DNA of 64,000 bases from Antedon mediterranea (lineage: Eukaryota > Echinodermata > Crinoidea > Comatulida > Antedonidae): positions 3,313,001 through 3,377,000 of the forward strand of contig NC_092670.1 in NCBI RefSeq assembly GCF_964355755.1, read 5' to 3'. A model generated the notes under the pieces. It ran no database searches and was not told the origin of the DNA. It worked only from the letters and a program-made list of their open reading frames with translations. Shown one piece after another: positions 54,690 through 64,000 of the stretch. Both the position numbers and the translations under genes were made by a program. Position 1 is the first letter of the stretch. Each line of letters begins with the position of its first letter.

Positions 54690-55200
54690 ATTTGAGACCT
54701 AATTTTAAAAAAATAAAAAATTGTACGTTATTGAGTGTTTTGATTGTCTATGGTAAAAATAATAGTGGATTTGTTTCTGCTGTCAAAAATACAAAGACAA
54801 AACTTAGGTACTCAGGAAAAGAACCTTTAATTACAGATCTACAAAATTATGGAACTTTCTACCTAACAAAATAAAAAATGATCTGTATGATATGACAGTA
54901 TGAACTTTCAAATCACAAATTTCAAAACTTTAATTTCAATTCAAAACTAAATCTAATTCTCAATGATTAAAACTTCTTGTATCTTGTTTAAAAATCTCAA
55001 TTATTTCTGTTTTTACCTATGTGCTTACTTTAATTGTGTTAATTTGATTTTGATAATTTTAGGTTTATTTTTATATTTTCTTTTGTTAATTTATATACTG
55101 TATTTTGTTTACATTTATGTAGTTAAGAACTGAACCACTTTGGAAATCAGTACATTGTATTGAAAGTGTATTTCAGAATAAAGAAAGATTAAATAAATAA
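54690..55200 (+). mobile_element. LINE 3' end fragment
   Basis: Frames encode RYSGKEPL and LWNFLPNKIKNDLYDMTV, then a 3' UTR ending GAACCACTTTGGAAATCAGT..GAAAGTGTATTTCAGAATAA and an AAATAAATAAA tail, related to 6780-7050. It lies just upstream of the first ROCO coding exon in antisense orientation. Confidence 0.7.
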
Positions 55201-55209
55201 AGGAACATC

Positions 55210-56640
55210 CAAGTTCATTGACCCAGTGATTATCATATTTTTATTGTGCAATGTGTAGACTATCTGCATCTCTTGAATGCTCATGGTGTGATTTATTTTT
55301 TCTGGAAGGCTTTGGTTTTCCTTTATTAGAAAAAGTATAAAATACACTGTGGTAATCATCAAGAAAATATATGTTATACATTGATAGACATGGCACAAAA
55401 TACCGTACAGCATCACTATTTTTTAATCTTTCATTTGAAACTAAAAAAAGTCCTTGTTTATGGAATATAGCATCCTCTAAAAAATGGTCATCACACGCAG
55501 ACAAGTTTTTAAAATATTTGACTCATTCTTAAAATAACATAAAATTGTCTCTGGCAATCAGACGACTGTTAATATGAGACCCTGTCTAATTTAAGTTTAA
55601 ACAGTACATATTCTTTACCACCCGGTCATTTCATTCAATATTCTAAGAGTGTGGCTGAATGTATTGGTGCTGTATCAAATATAAACTGGGATGATATCTT
55701 TGATTTTTCTTACGAAATTTGTTATTTTTGTTACACATTTTGAAAAATGTTACAAAAAGTCAAATAGTCAGGGTCAAGGGTTATATGAACAAATGTAAAT
55801 AGTTACTTGTATCTTGGCAACCACTGGTCGCAGCAATTGTCAATGTTGAACTTTGAAAAAAATTAATAATATAGAAAAATAGACAGGACAAGTTTTTAAA
55901 TTGATAGTTGAATTTCTGTATTTGTAAAAATGTCCATATCAATATTGATATATTAATTGAAGAATGCACATCACCAACTATTTTAATACAAGCCCGGATT
56001 TCTACAGGGGGCGATTCTTTTTTCCACAAAAAAAATAAGCCAAAATGGTTTTGAGGTAGGCTAGTTAAGTCTATTTATACTGTTGATCTCTAGTTTTAAA
56101 ACCTCAAACACCTCTGGCTATGGGATTGCAATACTGAATTGTTCAATTAAATTTTATTACATCAATAGTACAGGATAAATCATGCAATTAAAAATATCTT
56201 TTTAGCAAACAATCATATAGATAAATAAATCACAATAGCTCATTTAATTAATTGAAATATAAAAATGTATGCAGAGAGGAATGCCTTCTTTTATTTTCAT
56301 TCTCAAGAAATAACATAATTCTTAAATAAAAATGAGTTTTAGCTGACCAAAAACTAAAAGTACATTAGAAATAAAAAAAAAACAAATAAAAATTGTGTAA
56401 CTACCCTTAATTTCTTTGTATAGGCCTACTACCAGGGCTTATAATAACCTACTTCTGGGTGCTTTGTGGCTACCATTCCAATGCATATTAAAACACAAAG
56501 TTCAATATGATAGGCTTGTTCAACCATGAAATTGCCAAGCTACTTTAGTGATTATGTATGAAACGCCAGAGTAAGTATTAATTCAGATTATAATCTTGCG
56601 GCAATAAAGACTCATCAATTTTATGTAGATGTGAACACTT
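55210..56640. other. unassigned region with a minus-strand ORF at 55241-55504
   Basis: The minus-strand ORF (LSACDDHFLEDAIFHKQGLF..., about 87 codons) has non-biased composition but no domain I recognise and no clear start or splice context. Plus-strand 55590-55740 also shows a short open stretch (PPGHFIQYSKSVAECIGAVS). Either could be an old element piece. ATGAAACGCCAGAG lies at 56557. No firm gene. Confidence 0.3.
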
Positions 56641-56899
56641 TATTAATGTATAAACGTATATAATATCAACCGACACAATATAATGTAACACGAACAAACT
56701 AACTCTAAATCAAAACAATGTCCCTCGATAGGGCGCAAGGAAGCGCACTGTAACAACAATAACTCACGAGGACGTGGGTGATGGCGCAACGCCTCTTCCT
56801 CCCACCTTTCTTCAAAAACAGAATAAAGTAAAAACAAAACAAAGTCCAATTGTAAAAACAAATGCAAAGTCTAAGGGTGTAATACCCATTCTCCAGTGT

Positions 56900-57598
56900 T
56901 TTTGCCATCTAGGCGGCTGTTTGTTTCTAGTAGAACGACGTTGAGGACAGCCATTAAAAGTGTAAGTTTCAGAAGATAATTCGACAGGTGGTGAAGTTAT
57001 GGCTACTGGTGGAGTGGTGTTGTCAACGTGTGAGTTGGAATCAGAGTCTGGATCGTTAGGTAAACCTCGAATGAGATCTTTAGGTGAATGCAACAACAAT
57101 GTTGGTTGTACACGATAGCAATCTGAGATTCGGAAATCGTATGACTTGGAACGGAACTGTGACTTAGTAAATTTACGAAGTTGACAGCGGTCATCCGAGA
57201 TTTCTACCACCATATACTTATCACGAGGTTTGGTTTTGTCCCGGCCTCCATACAAGAATACCAAATCACCAAGATTGATAGACACATTTGTAGAAGCAGG
57301 AGTGGATGAACCATGGGCTTTGGACTTGGAGCTAGCAGCATGATTTTGAACGGAGAAAAAATGTCTTTCTTGGATGAGCTGTCGATCTTCGATAGGCAAT
57401 TGTTGTCCAGTAATTTGGTCCCGCTGAGTCCAGATTTCTCATGCAGATAGGCCACCCTGTCTAATTCTGGAATTCAAATTAGCAGTTGCAATCGCGGGTG
57501 TGACAGGTGTTAAAGGGTCTCCTTCAGGTTTAACAGTAAGACATTCAAGACCGAGTTCTTTGATAGCGTTTTCTGCAACTGGATTTTTGTTAATGTTT
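56900..57598 (-). pseudogene. integrase 3' part and C-terminal domain
   Basis: Begins NINKNPVAENAIKELGLECL (the conserved Glu helix), then TPAIATANLNSRIRQGGLSA, and a C-terminal module with LGDLVFLYGGRDKTKPRDKY, MVVEISDDRCQLRKF and ISDCYRVQP. A stop separates GGLSA from EIWTQRDQITGQQLPIEDR. The SH3-like C-terminal domain is typical of this pol family. Confidence 0.84.
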
Positions 57599-57602
57599 TT
57601 AA

Positions 57603-58844
57603 AGGGGGATTCTGGGTTTAAAATTGCTTTTAAATATCGTTTATTTATTAAATAAAAAATATCATAACAATATAGACATGTCAGAATGAAAAAGTAATAA
57701 CGAGAAATTAAAAAAAAATAATTTCATATACATTTTATGGTAAATTCATGGAAAGTCTGTTTTTCAGCAGCTTAGGGAAGCTCATTAATATTCATGAGAT
57801 ATTCAAAAAATCACGTCATCAGTGGATTCTAAACTCGTGACGTCATGTACGTTGTGTTTGTTTTACTAATTTTCATCTCTCTCCCCTGTCAAACTACGAC
57901 CACCCGATCATTGTGAAATACATTTGTTGTAGATTTTCTAAGCTAAAGGCCTAAAGTGTAATAATAACAGTAGTAGCATATATTTATTTGACATTTAATG
58001 AAATACAAAATTTAGTAAAGATTACGGAGTCTTAAATTATATACTATTTTTATACCTCGAATAGTACAGATCGTATTATTGACTTCACGTACTAGGCTAG
58101 GCCTAGCCTAAATCATTTGTTTTCATGGGTGAGAGCTATTCTGACTAGGGATTCCATGCCACGATGGCTACGTTAAAACATTGGGGCCCATCATGGGCAT
58201 AGCTAGCCTACTACGATTGGCCCATAAATAACAAAACTCAGTGGATTCCAAACCTATCCTATCAATCAAACTCATAAACAATCTAAACCTAAAACATTCT
58301 ACAAAATCGGCTGTAAATATTGAGGCAAAACAAGGTCCGATCGCCGTCCGCACGTCGTATGGTGTCCCGATCGTCTAAAGTAGGCCTAAAATAGGCCCAG
58401 TTTACTCTCCAAAAAGCAGATACTGCATCAAGCAAGTAGACCAGGTAGGAGACCTAGCTGATTCGGCCCAGTTAAAAGTCAGTGCGAAAATCGGTAAACG
58501 TAAAGTGCAAACATATCTAATTTTTCACTGTTTTGATGAATTTTCATAGAAAATTGACTTTATAAATGGGAAGACCGACTAAAATTACATTAGAAAAGTA
58601 TAATTTGACAAAAGTAATTAATATGGTTAATGATAACGAGTCGTCGGAAGATTGACCATTTTACAAATTTCCTATTCTGTAACACAGTGTCATATCGCCG
58701 TAGCTGCACTTGTAATCTGGCCTCATTTCACAGCCTTCGTTCTGCTTCACTGGGCGCTTATATAAATTCAAACTTTTACCGTTCAAGAGACAAACAAATA
58801 TATTTTACATTTTTTACTATTCATTTTAAACCCGGAACCCCCCT
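57603..58844. mobile_element. 1.24 kb TTAA-flanked element inserted in integrase
   Basis: Ends AGGGGGATTCTGGGTTTAAA and its near complement (ACCCCCCT), about 22 bp TIR, with TTAA on both sides (57599-57602, 58845-58848). The integrase frame (..IEFGRF | KNINKNPVAENAIKELG) is restored when the insert is removed. It contains the 330 bp repeat shared with 9517-9848. No transposase, so a non-autonomous piggyBac- or Kolobok-like element. Confidence 0.82.
58058..58396. repeat. 330 bp dispersed repeat, copy 2
   Basis: See 9517-9848. Here it lies inside the TTAA-flanked insertion. Confidence 0.78.
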
Positions 58845-58854
58845 TTAAATCTAC

Positions 58855-60344
58855 CAAATTCAATCTTAATACCCAGTTCTCTTAAGGTGGGATCTTAATC
58901 CAATCCAAGGAAACCTGGTGCGTTGTCGACACGAATAGTGAGATTATCGTCTCCAAGTGGTCTTAGTTCAGCGCAAAGAGTAACAATGGCTGTACGTAGT
59001 TGATCGCGAGTTTCCGAAGTCAAGAGAGAGGAAAGAGTATATGATGATACAGTTTCACGGATAATAAACACAAACTGCCGATATCGGCGCATAACGTCTG
59101 CAGCAAATGATTGAGCAATACAATATGACGGAGGTGATGTTGACTGAGGTTTAAGTCTATGTGGAATGCTTTTCAATGAAGAACAGTGACACGATGAGCA
59201 AGTGATGTCAATGGCATTGTCTAAGTCCAAAGAAAAAAAGTATCTGCCAACAAGACGTTTCATTTGATGTTTGAATGGGTGATGAAAACGAAGATGAACG
59301 GCGGTAAGAAGGCCATCGATAACATTACGGGGAACTACAATACGGTCTCTAGTAGGTTGGAATGGCTGTTTATCGATTACGACAAGAAGGCCGTCGCTAG
59401 CAACCGTGGCGAATCTTAGGTACCGCTTAACATCAGGAATCTTAACCATTTTCTTAGATGGACGGGTTCCTTGTGTCAGGTATAAATGAGTGCGTCTAAG
59501 ATCAGGACATTCTAATTGTGTGGCTAGCCAAGCTGCACGGTTATTAGTAAATGGCATTTCTGAAGTTCCTTGAACCACGTCGGAGACTGTAAATGCCCGT
59601 ACCACGGAGTCTTCAATCTCTGCGATAAATTTGCAGATTTGGCATGAGTGGTCTGAACATTCAGGTAGGTTGCGGCTGGCAAAGTCTGTTGGTACGTTAG
59701 CAATTCCGGATATGTGTTGAACATCAACCATGTAGCGACTAATTAATGATAAGAAGGTAGTGACTCGTGAGCTTGCAGAGAATTCACCACGACGAAGTTT
59801 GTTATAGGCGGCCTGGACGCAAGGACGGCTATTGGTGTGAGTACTTGAGTGGTGTGCAAAGACTGTATGATATAGGGTGCAAAATGTTGGACAGCTGAGC
59901 CTATACATAATGCTTCTATCTCACATGGTAACCATGTGACCTGGTGTTTTCGAAGTTTTGCATTGAAAAAACCAAAAAGAAGGACTTTGCCATTTCTGCG
60001 GATATAGAGCGGAGCGGCAATACCCCTCTCTCTCTCACTAAGCCATCAGTGACATTCCATAATTGGTCCTGAGCTTTAGGGATGGTAATGGTTTTATTGT
60101 CTCTAAGGGCACTTTGAGCTGTGTTGAATGCATGTAACAGATTTTCAGTCCAGTTAATTTTGGTGCGAGATTGTTGACCAGCAGTGACTTTGTCAAGTGG
60201 ATCCATGAGAGCAGCAGATTCTTTGAGGACTCGGCTGAGAACCTTATATGCGCCAACGAATGATCGTAATCCTTTAAATGGTTGCTGGAGGTTTAACTGA
60301 AGTAAGTGCTGTAATCCTATGTGGACTGGCTCGTAATGTCCCAT
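58855..60344 (-). pseudogene. RNase H and integrase region, 5' part
   Basis: The RT connection reads [18 protein letters not shown]; RNase H reads DQLWNVTDGLV (catalytic Asp) and, after a frame change near 59910, HTNSRPCVQAAYNKLRRGEF and GIANVPTDFASRNLPEC. Integrase: an HHCC-like finger (LRFHHPFKHQ ... CSSCHCSSLK), AADVMRRYRQFVFIIRETVS (first Asp) and IRVDNAPGF (second Asp). It stops at 58895; similarity continues in another frame to 58850 (ELGIKIEFGR), where an insertion begins. Confidence 0.84.
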
Positions 60345-61660
60345 TTGACCATATCCAACCTAATATGGTAGTAGTTTTAGGGCAGACATGTGTCTTTCGT
60401 GCCGAAAGGCGTAGATTATTTTTTGATAAGGCAAAGAGCGTTTTGCGGAGAATATCTTGGGGTGTATTGCCTCCAATGTATAAGTCATCAGCGATTTTTG
60501 AGACACATCCTTCTTGAATTAAGTCACCAAGTACTCGGCATGTCTCCGAACCAGGCATGCCCATTGCTGAGCGTGTGTAGACTCTAATACCTTTGAATGG
60601 TGTAGTGACTCCACAATATTTCGTGGAGTGTGAAGCCAAAGGAAATTGATAGTATGCTTGATTGAGGTCGGTGGTAATAATAGTTACATCGGGCAGAACG
60701 TTGTCGATGTTTGGCACTAAAGACGGTTGTGGTTTACTGTATTGGGTAACCTCCCCAAATGAGGTTACGGGACGATTGCCGCCGTTTGGTTTTTTTATGA
60801 GAAAGAATAAATTGAGATATTCAACAGTGGTGTTGACTTCTTCTGGTTTGGCAAAAACACCTTCTGTTTTTTCTAAGTCGTCAAATTTGGCTTGAAGTTC
60901 TAATAATGTGTCGCGGTTGAGGCAATCTCCCTTTCCATTGAGGTGGTTGCACAGGACCCATGTTAACCACTGCTTCAATTTTGCCACTGAACACATTGTA
61001 CTTTGATACCTTCGGGTTAAAAACATTGTCATACTGGGCGTGTAGAGAGACAAGTTGTTCACGTGTTTTTGGGGGGAGTTGCTTGTCTGGATCAATGAGT
61101 ATATCTGATGAGAAAGGTCGACAAGCAGGTTCGGATGTACGTGGGATATGAGGTACGTGAGTGTCGGCTTTAGTAACCATAGAAATGTGACGGACTTGGC
61201 AAAGACGATCATGACGAGATAATTCAATAGGATCATTGGTGTTATTGATGATTCGAATAGCATGTCCGATTGATTGTATTTCTTGTGGATTTGGCCAGAT
61301 TTTATCTGATTGAGAGTGTTGATTAACTTTGCTGTCATATCTTGGTTCAAGAGCGAGAAGTGAGTCAGGATCACAGTTATCAGGGGTTGTGAGTTGTAGG
61401 TAATCACCTGGTAGTGTGGTTTGTGTTGGGCACCGAAGTAGGCACGCCTGGACTCTTTGGATCAACGGTGTTGGATTTGGTTGAGAGCCGTAATTGAGTA
61501 TGGTGGAGTCATTGATGACGATTTGGCGTTTAGCTGGACGGGTGGCAATATCATTGCTGACTAAGAATGGATTGCCTGCGAGTACATCAACGTCTAGCTG
61601 TTTTACGACTAACGCGTCAAGTTGAAATGTGTATTCGTCAGGGGTTGTAGTATAGTCGTC
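60274..61660 (-). pseudogene. protease-like and reverse transcriptase region
   Basis: The protease-like stretch has QLDALVVKQLDVDVLAGNPF (a Leu-Leu-Gly-type flap/end region). After a frame change near 60.9 kb the RT follows: [38 protein letters not shown] (first Asp), AMGMPGS and [13 protein letters not shown] (the Y/FxDD position reads IADD), then [17 protein letters not shown]. Shifts of frame near 60940 and 60280 break the ORF. Confidence 0.85.
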
Positions 61661-61689
61661 TTCAGCGTGTACGAAGCGTGAATTGCCGA

Positions 61690-62815
61690 GACTATTTCTA
61701 TCAGCTGCTGGAAGAAATCTGCACTGGATTAGTGAGTGTGAGGTGTGTGGTCGTCCAGAAGATTGGCACAAAATGCACGATTTATTGAAAGTTTTGTTTG
61801 GTGGCTTTTGTTTAGACAAGTTGTTATACTGTGGCCTGTGCGGTCTGTTGAAAATAGCTGCGACATGCTTTGGAGTCGTCAATATTGCGAAGTTCATCCA
61901 GAAGTGAAGAAAGTGCTTGCCAAATTTCTGGTTTAAGAGAGGCGAGTGATTTATTACGTAGCTCTGATCCATACTTTTGTTTGACAAGTTGTGGCAAGCC
62001 CGGCTTTATAAGTTGGAGCCACATGACAATAATAGTGTTTTCCAGTGACGGTGATAAGTCTTCGTCTGTGGTCTTTTGTTAGGAGGTTGTCCTAAAAAAA
62101 GCTACAAGTCAATTCAATTCAATTCAATTCAAAGTAACATTTATTTTCTTCAAAATAAAACAGTCAACAAAATGGTGTAAAGAAAGGTAATATGATTGAA
62201 GAAGGCATGATCAAAAAAGCAAAAAGCTTGTGACAGACATGCCTAAACAAAGATTAGATAAAAACAACACGAAAAAAGAAAGTAAATAAATAAATAAATA
62301 CATTTAAAAAATAAAGAAATAACAATATAAAAAATTTACATAACATGGGTTAAACTAAATAAGTTTTTGATAGAGATCCTCAGGTTTTTTGTCGGTTAGC
62401 AGTTTGATGTTTGAGAGATCCAAGAAGTGCGCTCCGAGGACTGGAAACCAAAATGTTGTCGTATTTTCTGCCAAATGTCAGAAAGTGATGTTGATTGCTT
62501 TATAATAGAATTCCTGGATATGACAGAAAAAGTTTGCAATTTGGCCTAACATAAGGTCAAGTTGAGCATTTTTTTGAAGCGAAGTTTTTCTTGAAGCGGC
62601 GGGGGACAGTGTCGTCGTCAGGTATTCCCCTTGTGGGATTTCCTGCAGTTTTTGTTTTCAAGTAAATTTGTCAATTAGGAATGGTGTAAAATTTGCATCA
62701 AGAGTTAAAATATATACTAAATTCTGTCGCCAGTTTTCAAAAGAGTTAACTGTTTCATTTTTGGTAAGCTGTCATTGTTTTGGGGCTCTTGCAGTAGCCA
62801 TGTTGGAGGCAGTAA
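61690..62815 (-). pseudogene. gag region of the Ty3/gypsy-like element, interrupted
   Basis: Upstream part (62815-62370) in mixed frames: [29 protein letters not shown] and FLDLSNIKLLTDKKPEDLYQ. After the LINE insertion: SLENTIIVMWLQLIKPGLPQ, LVKQKYGSELRNKSLASLKP. The end has a Cys/His knuckle CILCQSSGRPHTSHSLIQC. The multiple frame changes show that it is dead. Confidence 0.75.
62108..62345 (-). mobile_element. LINE 3' tail inserted in gag
   Basis: On the minus strand the sequence ends GTTACTTTG(AATTG)n, the same pentanucleotide tail as the plus-strand LINE ending at 53222. It interrupts the gag region between PEDLYQ and the following gag segment. Confidence 0.75.
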
Positions 62816-62904
62816 ATGCTGACGGTGTAACGTAAACAAGGCTGGCCTTTACTCACTTGCGTGAAGATTGTCGGCTGAGAGGGCGTTCGGTTGACTACGT
62901 CTAT

Positions 62905-63822
62905 AATAATAATAATAACTTTATTGTATTTCTTTTTTAACAGAGGCACTATCCACAAGGGATATGCAACAAAATAATATAATAGTACACAGATAATAGT
63001 AAACACTTAATTGATTACAATATAAATGAAAGTACAAGTGATTAAAAAGGAAAACAAACAAAAACAATACTGAAATTAAAGTACAAATTACAGTAAAAAG
63101 TATTGTATATTTAAATATGTAGTACAAAAATCAATCAAGTAATTTAAAAGTATTATAAATTTCATTGCGTTCTTTCCATGCAATTGTTAAGAATAGTTTA
63201 CAAAATTTGTCAAAGATATTACTTGTCATTTCATAATTAACATTGGGTATAGATTCTGTTGTTACAATTTGGTATTCGTTATGGATTTCGAGATTGTCAA
63301 AAAATAGATGGTGTTTAAGTTCATCAGAGCTTGATGTAAATAGCTCCCAGATTTTATGTAAATGTAAAATGGTATAGCTCTTCTCTAAGTCTTTTAAATA
63401 TTGATTTTCTAGTATTAGTTAATCTAGTACAATTGAACACAAAGAGATAAAGTGTTTCTCTTTCACCACAATCGCACAACAAACACAATCCTGAATTTTG
63501 TTGTGACCAACCTTCCTTTCTTCCTTCAAGGGGTAATGAGTTTGAACGAGCTTTAAATTTTAAATTAGATGCATGGTAGCTACATTTTTCCAGTAAATAC
63601 TTTTCCATTTTTGGTTCATTTTTATATAGTAAATAATTTGTTAAGGATGATTTAGTTTGAGCATTATTAAACCAAGTTATGTTATCTTTTATAACATTTT
63701 TCTCTTTGAAGCCATTAAGCCATTTTGTACAATAGTCAATATTAAAATACATTTGCATATCAAATTTATTTAAAATGGTTTCAATAGTTTGAAGCCATTT
63801 CCAGTTAAGTATATCCTTAAAG
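62905..63822 (-). pseudogene. LINE ORF2 C-terminal fragment, second family
   Basis: The minus strand encodes LNWKWLQTIETILNKFD, WFNNAQTKSSLTNYLLYKNE, LKFKARSNSLPLEGRKEGW and LCLLCDCGERETLYLFVFNC. It is clearly homologous to residues about 1030-1180 of the 13428-16988 ORF2 (shared LKFKARSNSL.LEGRK) but diverged. The 3' UTR ends in (TTA)n near 62905, and the 5' side is cut at 63822. Confidence 0.85.
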
Positions 63823-64000
63823 CCTGTTTTCCTGTCGACGTTAAGTTACGTTGAGTTGCGTTGAGTTGACATATTCAACGATTTAACAGGAAAAGAGGGT
63901 AAAAATTAACGTTGAAAATCGTTAAAATCTTAAATCGTTAAAGTTGAACTCGGTTCAACTTTAACGATTACGATCGTTACGATCGTTAAAACTGACCAAT
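63823..64000. repeat. start of another inverted-repeat element (runs off the window)
   Basis: Dense repeats of ATCGTTAAA/TTTAACGAT, a palindrome AAAGTTGAACTCGGTTCAAC near 63940 and a direct pair TTACGTTGAGTTGCGTTGAG. The element's far end is outside the window. Confidence 0.45.

Larger units (their letters stand above)
56640..62830 (-). mobile_element. decayed Ty3/gypsy-like LTR retrotransposon
   Basis: On the minus strand, gag, zinc knuckle, protease-like, reverse transcriptase, RNase H and integrase regions follow in the normal Ty3/gypsy order (RT before integrase). It is broken by a LINE tail (62108-62345), a TTAA-flanked element (57603-58844) and several frameshifts. I could not pair LTRs with confidence. 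The family resembles pol proteins common in cnidarian, lancelet and echinoderm genomes. Confidence 0.82.

Noticed and set aside
59524-62082. Many plus-strand and alternative minus-strand ORFs in 60-62 kb
   Set aside because: They overlap the pol region, whose motifs are in other frames.

Overview
The window is AT-rich eukaryotic DNA. It has long introns, canonical GT/AG splice sites, many nested transposable elements and no prokaryotic gene organisation. Three things suggest a marine invertebrate deuterostome, most likely an echinoderm: the frequent short motif TAGGCCTA, the mix of LINE, Ty3/gypsy-like and foldback elements, and a ROCO GTPase carrying death-effector-type domains. The species cannot be fixed from sequence alone.

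The main host locus is on the minus strand, about 54.5 kb down to 5.8 kb. A coding exon with two death-effector-like (DED) halves at 54.5-54.0 kb is followed by a Roc GTPase region in exons at 42.5-39.3 kb (P-loop GQEGVGKT, Walker B WDHGGQ). Next come COR exons at 39.1-35.7 kb and a Cys-containing exon at 34.7-34.5 kb. A cluster of duplicated 45-nt exons encoding a basic/serine linker (KRSRS...) lies at 32.4-28.2 kb, around a second tandem-DED exon at 29.4-28.9 kb. A third tandem-DED exon lies at 6.3-5.8 kb. Nearly all junctions keep frame, and each internal tandem-DED exon and each intact linker exon starts and ends in phase 1. I read this as one large DED-Roc-COR-DED gene, or a tight cluster built from shuffled modules. 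One small Roc-region exon (between 41.4 and 40.4 kb) and the 5' UTR exons were not found.

The rest is mostly mobile DNA. At 0-2.7 kb lies a foldback element built of about 20-nt repeats. At 2.8-5.3 kb a Ty3/gypsy integrase fragment is split by a 2.17 kb inverted-repeat element, which itself holds a 387 bp element. At 7.9-8.6 kb is a decayed MULE transposase. At 10.7-18.2 kb three elements are nested: a near-complete LINE (PHD/esterase/zinc-knuckle ORF1; endonuclease/RT ORF2) inside a TTA-flanked element inside an element with a 9-bp target duplication. A 49-bp minisatellite (about 27 units) fills 20.2-21.5 kb and a tandem array of about 230 bp units fills 25.2-26.1 kb. SINEs derived from tRNA and 5S rRNA lie in introns of the ROCO gene. 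An 8.2 kb composite inverted-repeat block rich in ATTTGCAT octamers fills most of the first ROCO intron (45.6-53.8 kb). A decayed Ty3/gypsy-like retrotransposon occupies 56.6-62.8 kb on the minus strand and is broken by two later insertions. A second LINE 3' end closes the window at 62.9-63.8 kb.
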